Shown here in pieces: positions 21,790-31,900 of a DNA stretch of 64,000 nt. Position 1 is the stretch's first letter; every line of letters starts with the position of its first letter. This stretch comes from Hypholoma sublateritium FD-334 SS-4 (lineage: Eukaryota > Basidiomycota > Agaricomycetes > Agaricales > Strophariaceae): contig KN817557.1 of assembly GCA_000827495.1 (NCBI GenBank), forward strand, positions 3,525-67,524. Direction: 5' to 3'. The notes below the pieces were generated by a model. That model was not told the DNA's origin. It searched no databases and was given only the letters and a program-made list of their open reading frames with translations. The position numbers were made by a program, and so were the translations under genes.

Positions 21790-23950
21790 TCATACTGTAA
21801 ATCCCGCGTTCCTCCTGCATTCATTGTCACAGAACCAGCCACCAGAAGGCTTTGAGGGATAGCCTTGACAACTTAGATGATACTACAGTCCATGAGAATT
21901 TTTACTTGGCCAATAAGACATGAATTAATGGACTCACGATTAACTCACACCCAGGTGCATCGCATTGCAAAAGCTCTTTATCATCCGAAATGACTTCTCC
22001 GCAGCCATCATCAGCACATATATGCTCGATGTCATTGCGTGAATCATTAATCGGGACTCCCCGATGTTTTTGGGGCCGTGAGAGAAGGGACATATGTCCC
22101 GCAACATCCAATTGTGCAGCTCGGCGAGGTGGCAGCGCCATTGGAGTATCTCCTACTTGTATGGAAACGTCAAGAGATGAAAAGTATAAATTAATTTGGA
22201 CTTACCTTCAGATGCACTATCTTGTGGGGGGGCGCTATCAGAGTCCTCGTCTTCAGTATCTGCAGTTTCCATGTCGCCTGTTTCTGTATTTGCAGTTTCC
22301 TCTGCAGGGGTTTTTGATCCCGAAGCCACGCTGTATAAATGTAAATAAATGAGTGAGCGTGGTCAGAATAAAGTATACCTTAAAGATACTCGGGTGCTGT
22401 GGGCATCTGAAATGGCTAAGGAGACACCTTGCGCTCGTTTGACTCAACGCAGCTTTACTTTGAATGCTCGCATCATCATTAAGCGCTCGGCCTCGGAGAT
22501 CTCAAAGAGATCCTCATATAAATTAACATCAGCGCGGGAATGGACGGTGGTTATGTGCGAATGCAAGTTGTACTTCCAAACAGCAGGTACAGTTCCTGAT
22601 GGTCTTTCTGTGCAAAGGGGACAGACAAGAGGATGGTTGGTACATGGAGATGATGGCAGGTTAAAAGCGGCTGCGGGTGCGAGGGCCAGCTTGCGTAAAT
22701 GCAGGCATCGAGATCCCTTCATGTCGATGACTGTGTTCTTGCTGGTTAGAGTCAGCCTGATTGAACACAGAGTCCCAGTGTTCAAGCAGAATCCGCAGGG
22801 ATTATCTGTGCTGCTAAGGCGAGGATCATGCAAGATATGAGCTCCCATGTGAGTAACAAGGGCAGGGGCACTCAGCGCAGTCAGCGACATATTCTGACAC
22901 ATGCAACATGTGTCGAGAGTTGTCTCACGAGTCGCATCGCTGCCAGCCACACTACTTTCACACACAAAGCAAGCTTGTCCTGAAATAAAGAAAGCAGTGG
23001 TCAGAAATGTTCAAATTGAAGATATATTGTGTACATACCAAGCTCAGAGCGATAAGGGAATGCAGCACTTTGAGCGAGTTCTGGTAAATGTGCCACATCA
23101 TCCCCAATTCACTCATAGATAAGAGCCGCCAAATCACGTAGGTTGACTGATGAAAATGCATATGTATCCTGCCCGGCTGTGCTCCCAACCCCCCGGATAG
23201 CACGCTGCACAACTGGGTTAATCGTCTTGACCCATCCACCTTCAATATTTGAAATTTGGCCAGCAATCCAGCGGGTGGTGTTGACGCGGCGACAGTGTGA
23301 GAAGGCCCAAGAAGGCTGTCCACATCAATGACTTCCTGATTTCCTTTGGTACCCGGCAAGGCTTCGGCGGGCACTGAAAATAGCAAAGTGTTTCTGGACA
23401 GATTAGAAGACAGGCGTGGAGCTGTCAATCATTTGCGAGATGACGATGCACTTGCAGCTCCAAAGAAGCTGCTTATAGGGCGCTTGGCAGCAACCACAAG
23501 CTCATTTGCACGCTTGACATGCGCATTGCTTTCGGTATGTCTTTTCCAATTTGCTTCACCACCGGTACCGATTTTTATGTCGGTTTTACAGACGTCGCAG
23601 TACTGTTTGCTTTCGGCATTAAATTCAGACGGCGTTTTCTGTAACACGCATGTAAATTAATTATAGTGAAATGCATTATTTATGTACATTCTTTCCCTTC
23701 TTTGCCATTGAGCAGATTGTCGTAGGAATCTACGGGAATGTCTAGGACTGCGATGCCGAAAAATTCCATCATGGAGTCAATGTCTGAGTGGGCCGGCGCA
23801 ATTGCCCAAAAAGTTTCAACAGAGAACTCGAGCGCGTGTCGTACACGTGACATAAACGTGATGTCGGATGCTGCCGGGTGTTACAACTCCGACAAATCGA
23901 CATTGCAGTGCCCCTCCGCCTGGTAAAACACCTGGAAACAGCTAAAATCA
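21790..23950 (-). CDS. PHD-like and C2H2 zinc-finger gene carried by the TIR element (probably decayed)
   Basis: Minus-strand exons, borders partly unresolved. From the 5' side: ETFWAIAPAHSDIDSMM then GIAVLDIPVDSYDNLLNG (near 23820-23690); a BED/C2H2-like finger YCDVCKTDIKIG then WKRHTESNAHVKR (about 23600-23500) with ISSFFG; a long exon (22965-22444) with several CxxC pairs, VCPLC, WKYNLHSHITTVH and ISEAERLMMM; an acidic Thr/Glu exon; and a PHD-type finger at about 22040-21800. A 55-base intron (GTGAGT..TAG) splits the PHD between CDAPGCELI and YHLSCQGYPSKPSGGWFCDNEC. The TGA at 21792-21790 lies where CGA would continue into a basic tail, so the end is probably a C-to-T nonsense change. Chromatin or DNA binding is inferred. 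I know the architecture only as an unnamed Agaricomycete protein type. Confidence 0.5.
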
Positions 23951-24614
23951 TTGCTTTGAGGTGCTCGAAAGCCCGCTAGACACCATTTAAAAGCCAAAAA
24001 AAATCTTTCGGAAAAAATCTTGTTAAGGGCTTGGTAGACTACCTCCCCCCCCCACCCCGTGTTCCGGCAAGTTCCGGTGCCTACCCCTTGATGTGGTGCA
24101 TCCCACTGCTAATTAATGTTTGGAAAGAGATTTATTATCCTAGAATATCTTGATATTAAATGTTTTTGCGCATATAAGTAGGCTGTGGCATGTTCTGTGG
24201 CCGCTTAGGTGGCGGGTTTGCGGCGCGCGCGTCTTGAGATGGTCCCAGATGCCACCGGCGGGCATTAGTGAGAATCAGGCGAGGTTTTGCATGTAGCTTG
24301 CAGCTAGTGGAAAAAATTGATGATTTTTGCGGTATTCTGAGCTGTCCGAAGGCTTGCTGAAGGCAGAAGAAGGTGTACCCCAAAACTTGCCATTTTGGGC
24401 AAAATTGGCAACATTTTGAAATGTGAAACCTGCGTGAACATTTTGACAGATTCTCAACAATTTCTGGAAACCCAGTAATATAAATAATTTGGGCTGGAAG
24501 TTGCTTTTGGGAAGTTACCCAAGGCGGCAGGCAACTACCCTTGTGGATGCATGAACATAGTTAGGCAGCTACCCATGTTTGATGTTTAAATACAGCAGCT
24601 ATGGTTGCACTGGC

Positions 24615-25285
24615 ACCTCCCCATCGCTCTTCAAAGCTTTCAAGGTTGAGATGAACAAGAAGTACAAACTGACAGATTTAGAACCCATCAAATGGCTTCT
24701 GGGAATCAAGGTCACCCGCAATCGCACGGAGCAAATGATTTCACTCTCGCAGCATGCATACATCAACACGATCATCACCAGGTTCAATTTCAATGACCTG
24801 AAGCCATCCTCCATCCCCATGAATCCCTACGCCACACTCTCCGAATTGCAATGCCCCACGAAATTTGCCGACATTCAGAGGATGGAGCATGTACCATACT
24901 GCGAGGCGGTTGGCTTGCTCAACTATGCAGCGACGGGAACACGTGCCAATATTAAATTCGCCATGTCCACTGTCGCTCACTTCTGCGACAACCCAGGCTG
25001 GGAGCACTGGGAAGTGGTCAAACTAATTTTTCGTTACCTTAAGGGCATGCAGAGCCTTGATCTCGTCTATGGTGGTGAGCAGCGCGGTCTTGAGGGATAC
25101 GTCAACGCCAACAGCACCTCACAAGACCACAGACACACAATCACTGGTTACACTTTCCTCATTAATGGCGGAGCCATCTCTTGGTACTCAAAGAAGCAAG
25201 AGCTTGTCACGCTCTTGACTACCAAAGCTAAATATGTTGCCGCCACAATAGCCACTGATATGGCTGCAATCGGTCTATGCGTGTA
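24615..25285 (+). pseudogene. copia reverse transcriptase C-terminus and RNase H N-terminus
   Basis: The frame resumes right after the target duplication with TSPSLFKAFK, then DLEPIKWLLGIKVTR, ISLSQHAYI, GLLNYAATGTRANIKFA and YLKG. RNase H follows with GYVNANS (the catalytic Asp of DADW is lost to Asn), HTITGYTFLINGGAISWYS and LTTKAKYVAAT. The normal continuation AKEAIWL is found only after the next insertion, at about 27060. Confidence 0.9.
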
Positions 25286-27056
25286 AGTCCGCTAGATTTT
25301 CGATTTTAGCTGTACTCCACTATGTAGACAAAGGGAGCTAGGAGGTACCCGACCTAGCTAGCTCCAGTGAAATAACAGAGACATAAGCACCTACTCAGAG
25401 ACTGTGACAGACAGCAATTGACTNGTGCAGATATGTACGCAGTTAATAAACTCAGAGACAGTAAAACTCAGAACGGGTATTGGTGGTCGAGACTACCCAA
25501 ATGGAGTCCTGCTAGCTCACACAAATATATCAAAGGGGCNGTATTGGAATCTATACCCTAGCTAGCTCNATAATACAGGGGCTAGCTAGCTTCGATAGGC
25601 TGTACGAACATGTACGAAGGCCTATGCAATGAAGGCACGTGACATGCATCACGCATGATCAATATACGCGACGTGTTTGATGCCATTCCTAGAAATGCAC
25701 TAGCTAGCTCAGTAATGATGCACGCACAGGCAGCTAGCTTGTGGGACAAAGGTCCAAATAGTAGACCAGAGTAAAACCCAAAGACCTAGGGCATAGGGGA
25801 ACGAAGCTAGCATGCGGTNCCCGGTCAGAAGGTCTACACAGACCGTGAATGGAAACAGCTAGGAATGGAAAGAGTTACCGAAACGGTCGACGCGGATCGT
25901 ACGCCTCACGTTCAAGGTTTAGAATGGACTATAGATATGTATTTTGTCTTGTTTCCATTTCGTTTTGTAGCTAGACACTCTGTACAGTATATAAACCTTA
26001 GCTAGGAGTTTGGAATAGACAAGCAACCGTTTCAGAACTTAAACTTGAACCACGANNNNNNNNNNNNNNNNNNNNNNNNNNNNNNNNNNNNNNNNNNNNN
26101 NNNNNNNNNNNNNNNNNNNNNNNNNNNNNNNNNNNNNNNNNNNNNNNNNNNNNNNNNNNNNNNNNNNNNNNNNNNNNNNNNNNNNNNNNNNNNNNNNNNN
26201 NNNNNNNNNNNNNNNNNNNNNNNNNNNNNNNNNNNNNNNNNNNNNNNNNNNNNNNNNNNNNNNNNNNNNNNNNNNNNNNNNNNNNNNNNNNNNNNNNNNN
26301 NNNNNNNNNNNNNNNNNNNNNNNNNNNNNNNNNNNNNNNNNNNNNNNNNNNNNNNNNNNNNNNNNNNNNNNNNNNNNNNNNNNNNNNNNNNNNNNNNNNN
26401 NNNNNNNNNNNNNNNNNNNNNNNNNNNNNNNNNNNNNNNNNNNNNNNNNNNNNNNNNNNNNNNNNNNNNNNNNNNNNNNNNNNNNNNNNNNNNNNNNNNN
26501 NNNNNNNNNNNNNNNNNNNNNNNNNNNNNNNNNNNNNNNNNNNNNNNNNNNNNNNNNNNNNNNNNNNNNNNNNNNNNNNNNNNNNNNNNNNNNNNNNNNN
26601 NNNNNNNNNNNNNNNNNNNNNNNNNNNNNNNNNNNNNNNNNNNNNNNNNNNNNNNNNNNNNNNNNNNNNNNNNNNNNNNNNNNNNNNNNNNNNNNNNNNN
26701 NNNNNNNNNNNNNNNNNNNNNNNNNNNNNNNNNNNNNNNNNNNNNNNNNNNNNNNNNNNNNNNNNNNNNNNNNNNNNNNNNNNNNNNNNNNNNNNNNNNN
26801 NNNNNNNNNNNNNNNNNNNNNNNNNNNNNNNNNNNNNNNNNNNNNNNNNNNNNNNNNNNNNNNNNNNNNNNNNNNNNNNNNNNNNNNNNNNNNNNNNNNN
26901 NNNNNNNNNNNNNNNNNNNNNNNNNNNNNNNNNNGGGCAGAGCACACATTAGATTTTATAGTACTAGGAAGAGCGTCGCTCAATCTAGGGATAGAATCTC
27001 ACTCCGCAGTGGTTGTGTGTTTTGTGATTTGTGTCTTGCCTGACAGCAAGCCTCTC
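25266..27056. mobile_element. second insertion in the copia element (LTR-like, CTAG-rich, partly unsequenced)
   Basis: The insert separates KYVAAT from AKEAIWLCHLIGKLF in RNase H. It is rich in GCTAGCT and CTAG palindromes. It contains a TATATAAACC box at about 25988-25997, about 60 bases before the gap, and ends in TTGCCTGACA near 27045. A TGTAAG start at 25282 and TGACA end would fit an LTR, possibly a solo LTR or an LTR element hidden by the gap. No matching target duplication was found, so boundaries are uncertain by about 20 bases. Four isolated N bases (25424, 25540, 25569, 25819) suggest collapsed repeats in the assembly. Confidence 0.6.
26056..26934. other. assembly gap (879 N)
   Basis: A run of unknown bases inside the second insertion. 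Long open frames across it are artefacts. Confidence 1.
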
Positions 27057-27358
27057 ACCGCGAAGGAAGCCATCTGGCTTTGTCACCTCATAGGCAAACT
27101 CTTCACACCTCTCGACGAGCTGACCACCATTTTCTCTAACAGTAGTCAGCCATTGTGCTTGCCAGCAATGGTTATTTTCATGCCTGCACCAAACATATCA
27201 ATATTCACTATTATTTTATTCACTACACCATCAAAGCTGGCTCTATCAAATTAGTCCACTGTCCCACTGACCAAATGACAGCCGACACCCTCACCAAGGC
27301 ACTCCTGAGCATCAAAGCAAAGCACTTTGCCACTGCTATGGGACTGCGCTCGGTTTGA
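27057..27358 (+). pseudogene. copia RNase H C-terminus
   Basis: AKEAIWLCHLIGKLF in one frame changes, after a frameshift near 27165, to ASNGYFHACTKHINIHYYF, HYTIKAGSIKLVHCPTDQM, ADTLTKAL and the terminal GLRSV-stop (TGA 27356-27358). This is the standard end of fungal copia pol. Confidence 0.9.
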
Positions 27359-27365
27359 AGGGGAG
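27357..27365 (+). promoter_or_regulatory. polypurine tract
   Basis: GAAGGGGAG lies immediately before the 3' LTR and overlaps the end of the pol stop codon; it is the primer site for plus-strand synthesis. Confidence 0.8.
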
Positions 27366-27700
27366 TATTGGACATTGGACATCCCTCGCGCTTGGCGCCT
27401 GTCCCTTTTTAGATGCTTACATTTACAAATAATGTACATTGTGGTGTGCATGTCTATAGGTCACATGCACCTCATGGACACATTTCTTTTACACCAATTC
27501 TTGTCTGTTTATGTTTTATCTTAGTCACACGTAGATACCCTGAGTACGTGTCATAGATCTGCCATTTCCTTATAGTCAGATTCCCCTTGAATAACTCCCT
27601 CAGTTGATCCTTATTGATCTCTAAGGTGAGTTCCCCATTTCCGTAGTCACTTTGTACATATGCTGATTGTATGTAGCATATAGTTGTACCCATTTCTATA
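27366..27700 (+). repeat. 3' LTR of the copia element
   Basis: 335 bases co-linear with the 5' LTR (TATTGGACATTGGACATCC to CATTTCTATA). It differs mainly by transitions in both directions. Confidence 0.92.
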
Positions 27701-27766
27701 GGTGACTACAAATACACCAATTGATCCTTATTGATCTCTGAGCATATACTTGTATCCATTTCTATA
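27701..27766 (+). repeat. shortened tandem copy of the LTR tail
   Basis: ATTGATCCTTATTGATCTCT, then directly CATATACTTGTATCCATTTC: the last part of the LTR with an internal deletion. It ends in TATA followed by ATGGG, matching the left flank of the whole element, so it is the true outer end. Confidence 0.75.
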
Positions 27767-27824
27767 ATGGGTCATGTGGGTCAGGGTATGGGTTGGCTAA
27801 AAATACCCCAGGGTTACCCATGAA

Positions 27825-28496
27825 GGCCCTATTCGGCAAAAAATTAACAAGAATTAAGAAAGATTAAATTAGCTTTTTGGCAGGGGAATTGGAATGTGTG
27901 GATTAAGAAAAATTAAGACTCTAATTCTGCTAAATTCTGCTAATTTGTGTTTGGCAACACAAAAGTAGGGTTTAGTTAGGTTAGTTAATGTTGTCACCCT
28001 CTGTCACCTTGCGATGTAATTGTCCGCATCAAATTACCTAAGCTGCCATATAGCAACCAGTCATTCTGCTTGTTGTGCACAGCAGCGACCTTGCAGCAAT
28101 CTGCCAGCAAGAAACCATCCAGCTCAACTGAATCTTATTTTTTTGGGGGCACTTTTCAGAAGCAATATAGTACTTTAGGGACTGAATATTAGCAATGGTT
28201 GCAAGACTGATGCATAGTTTTTTTTGAGGGGTTGGCAGAAAACAAATCTTGCATCTATGTCGCCATCAACGATGAGCAGGACACTTCAGCAACAATGCCA
28301 GGGTGCTGCCTGGCTTGGCAAGTCTTTCATGGCTACATCTGGTGTACATGCTCTGTGACCATCTCTGCGACCAACCCTACCCTAACCCTACCTAATCCGC
28401 CGTTGAGATTAACGAGCTGTGCCAAAGCTGTGCTGATAATATTTCTTAACTTAATCTTTTTTAATTCTCGTTAATTTTTTTGCCAAATAGGGCCTG
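27825..28496. mobile_element. MITE-like element with GGCCCTATTYGGCAAA termini
   Basis: AGGCCCTATTCGGCAAAAAA then TTAACAAGAATTAAG on the left is matched on the right by CTTAATCTTTTTTAATTCTC then GTTAATTTTTTTGCCAAATA and GGGCCT. It is about 670 bases with no transposase frame. The termini resemble Harbinger/Tourist-type ends (GGCC..GTTTGGC); a TGA-like 3-base duplication is possible but not clean. Confidence 0.65.
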
Positions 28497-28990
28497 AGCC
28501 TTACTGCTCCTTTAACACCTTCCACTATATCATCTGGCTCCAAGTGTGAACACAACAAAGCTGATCAAGCTGATAGCTTACCACCAGCTATCAAGCCCAG
28601 ATGACAATAAAATGTATCACCACCAGCAACCATGTCCAGTCCAAGACCTCTGGCTCTGGGTCTTGACTCTTCAGATATTTACATTTGAATCCTATTACAA
28701 CTATTTTCTCAGCCTTTGCAAACATGCACATCAGTCTCTATTTTTTTTTTGCCTGAATACAATTCTACCATGCAGAACACAGGTACCCCTGCTAGTATAG
28801 GTAGATTTTACTCATACAAAATACTCCATAGGCAGCAGCAATATCAGAGGCTCTATTTCATGAGTAAAAACAACGCAAACACCACCAGAACAAAACACAA
28901 CCACATTTCCATCACCGCAGACTACATAATACCATACAAATACCAAATCATATCATACCAAAGCTCATATCATCATAAAATCTCATAACC
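28497..28990. other. downstream flank of the 1332-aa gene
   Basis: AT-rich non-coding sequence. The last about 60 bases (ATACCATACAAATACC) are the 3' flank that was copied, with the gene end, to 13271-13545. Confidence 0.6.
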
Positions 28991-31900
28991 CTACCGCCAC
29001 CTAGGCCTCCCATCAGGCTGCCCCGCCCTCCACCTTGCCCTCAGCTCCCCCCCACTCTTCGTCCTCCCCATTCCCACACCACCACCCCCCACCCGACCAA
29101 GGTCCTCAAACCCCCGCACCAAATCCCTAACACTACTCCCACTGCTCCGCCTCGGCCTCACCTCCCTCCCCCCGCCCACAACAGGCCTTTCAACAGGCAT
29201 CGGCACCCGCACCAGCTCCACCAGCCTCTTCGGCTCCCCCTTCCTGCCCACGCCCGCGCGACTTAGAGTGGAAAGGGGCGCGGGGGCGGGGTGCAGCGCC
29301 ACCAGCTCTTTGGGGGCTTTAGCGCGCGGGACGGGCGGCCGAGCGGGGGTGGCAATGGGCCCGCGGGCCTTCGTCCGTGCGAGGATGGAGGGCGGGGGGA
29401 GCGGGAGCCCGGCGCGCCGCGGCTTGGGGATGGCGGATGCGGTGGGGGCGGTGGTGGGGGCGCCGCGCGTGGGGAGGTAGGAGAAGAGGAAGCCCTTGAC
29501 GCGGTTGCCTATTGACGCGCGGGGCTTGGTGCGCGCGGCGGTGGCTGTCGTGCTAGTGGATGGGTGGTCGGCTTGTTCGTCGTCGTCGTCGTCGTCGTAT
29601 TCATCGTGTTCGTCCTCGTCGGCGTCTTCGCGCTCTGCGTCGTCGGCCCTCGCATGCGAAGGCACCGGCACGCCGAACGCGCCCTCCTCGCTCACGCGCA
29701 CGGCCTCCTCCATGAGGTGCACGTACCGCGGCGCGAGCAGGCTCCGCGGGCCTCTAAACGGCGTGCGCCCCTCTCCCTCCTCCTCCTCGTCTTCATCCTG
29801 CACACTCGAAAACGGCGCATTCGCTGTGACGGGCGAGGGGAACACGGGCCTGCGCGGCAGGGCCGTCGTCGTTGTAGTTGTTGTTGTGGTGGTGGTGGTG
29901 GTGGTAGGGGCAGCGGCGGGCTCCAAAGATGATGAGGCGGTAGCGGAGAGCCGCGACTTGCGCGGGTGCGGCGCCGCGCGGCGGTTGAACAGCGGTGTAA
30001 AGTCCGGCACCTCCATCGTCGCAGCCCGCGCGGTGTAGTTGTCAGACGACGACGCCGGCGACCGCCCAGCGAACACGAACGGCGTGCGGGGCGTCGACGG
30101 GCGCGCAACGCGTCCCGCGCGCTGTTTATTCTGCAGTGCGCGTGCGCGCTCGAGTAGGTCCTCCCTATAGCATATAATACATCAGCATCAGCCTCATACA
30201 GATGTACGCACACATACCGCTCCCAGCTCTCGCCCCAGCCTGCGAGCGCCTCCCTGCCCCCAAGCAGCCCCACGAACCGGTCGACGACGTCCTCCATGCG
30301 GACCATCTCAACAGGGGCGAGCGCGCCGTCCTCCGCGCCGGGCAGCGTCTCAGCGACGTCGAGGCGCTGGTCGGTGAAGCACGCGTCGAGCAGGCGCCAC
30401 TCCTCCTTCGTCCACACGCGCGCGCCCTGCGCGTCGTATATCGGCAGCGGCATCGGCACGGGGGTCGCGCCAACCTTCACACGTCCAGAAGAAAGAGGCG
30501 ACGGGCGCGCAGCAGGCCGGGGCGTCTTGAACAAATCGCGCGGGGCAGGGCGCTCGAGCAGCGCCCTGGCGGCCCAGACCCTGCCGGGCGTGGTCTCGTG
30601 CGCGACCTCCTTCTCTGCCTCCTGGAGAAGCGCGGGAAGCGTCGTCGCGGGCGTACCGGGGATGAAGACGCGATCGTCGATCACGTTGATCCGGGTATTC
30701 CTGGGCCTGGCCGCGGACTTGGTAATGGCGGCCGCGGAAAGGTCGCGCCTGCGCGCCTCGCGCGCAGGGTCCTCGCCGCCCGCGTGCGACGCGCGGCGGT
30801 GCTTCTTGAGGAGCAGCTTGGTGTAGCATTCGTAGTCGTGCTGCAAATCCAATGAGCGCGAGCATACAAAGAAAGGAGAAAACTTACCTGCTTGAGGATG
30901 GCCGCTGCGCGTGCGGCGGCGCGGGGGTCCGCGCTTGTGATCTTGACAAAGCCCGGCTCGTCCTCGGCGTCGCTGCCGCTGCTGTCCGCGTCAGGCGCGC
31001 TGGCAGACGGGAAGGCAAACACATTGACAGGCGACGGCGGAGAAGGCGCAGGGAGTGGCTCTGGCTCTGGCTCTGGCTCTGGCTCTGCGGCAGGCTCCGT
31101 CTCCTCCTCTGGCTCCGGGGCAAGCGACATCCTGCGCACCTCGTCCTCCTCCGCGCGGTCGCCCCAGAGGCGCGGGTGCGGACTAATCGGCCGGCCCCAG
31201 CGCTCCATGCGCGCGAGCGTCTCCTCGTCCGGCGGGTCCTCCTTCGTCGGCACGCGCACGGTCCTCCAGCGGCCGGTGTACTCGCCCTCGCCCTCGCTGA
31301 CCATCGCCTCGTCCTCGCTGTCGCTCCACCCGTCCGCCCCGCCGAACAGCTGCACCGGCGCCACCGCCGCGTCCGCCGCGTCCACGTGCATCAGGCTGTC
31401 CTCCGTCTCCAGCGTCGCGTCGTCGAACCGGCCCTCGAGCGCCGCCACCGCGCGCGTGTCCTCCGAGTCCAGCGGCGGCTCCGGCGACGACGGCGGGAGC
31501 ACCCCGTCGTCATCCATCGGCACCGGCCCACCGTCCTCCTCCTCCACAACGGACCACACCTCCCTCGGCACCTCCCGCATCGGCGACGCCATCTCCTCCT
31601 CCTCCTCCACCCGCTCAACCCTCCCCGCACCCTCCCTTGCCCCCCGCCGCCTTGCCGCCCCCCGCAGCGGGCTCGACACCCACGCAGGCTCCAGCGGCCC
31701 ACTCAACAACAGCGGGTCGTCCGACGGGCTCGGCGGCGGCATCGGCGCGCCCAGATCGATATCCTCCGGCAGCTCCTGCTTCACCGTCTCCACGCGCACC
31801 GGCGCCCGCGCCCGCACCTTCCCCGCGCCCCGGCGCACGGACGTGCGCACCGCGACCGGCGTGTGGAACACCTCCTTTGGCGGCGTGAACACGTCCGTCG

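Larger units (their letters stand above)
19017..24607. mobile_element. 5.6-kb terminal-inverted-repeat DNA element inserted in the copia reverse transcriptase
   Basis: The target duplication CACTGGC is exact at 19010-19016 and 24608-24614. Dropping the insert and one copy restores LITG-TSPSLF of the reverse transcriptase. The inverted ends run 19017-19111 and 24513-24607: an outer 34 bases of weaker match, then a 61-base strong match starting GGTAGCTGCCTAA. Subterminal inverted repeats lie at 21300-21332 and 24446-24478 (core CTGGGTTTCCAGAAATT). The left subterminal copy sits about 2.2 kb too far in, because another element (about 19.1-21.3 kb) is nested there. The carried gene at 21.8-23.9 kb lacks a visible transposase. 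A 7-base duplication is close to the 8 bases of hAT and KDZ groups; the superfamily is not settled. Confidence 0.85.
14832..27766 (+). mobile_element. decayed Ty1/copia LTR retrotransposon with two later insertions
   Basis: Two LTRs of 335 bases each (14832-15166 and 27366-27700), a primer-binding site, gag and pol domains in copia order (zinc knuckle, protease, integrase, reverse transcriptase, RNase H) and a polypurine tract are all present. A shortened extra copy of the LTR tail (27701-27766) follows the 3' LTR; the 5-base target duplication ATGGG is then found at 14827-14831 and 27767-27771. The coding region is full of stops and frameshifts. A 5.6-kb TIR element splits the reverse transcriptase and a second insertion splits RNase H, so the copia element is the oldest layer. 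Confidence 0.92.

Noticed and set aside
25998..27043. Long open frames on both strands across 26.0-27.0 kb
   Set aside because: They consist of unknown bases in the assembly gap and have no real sequence.
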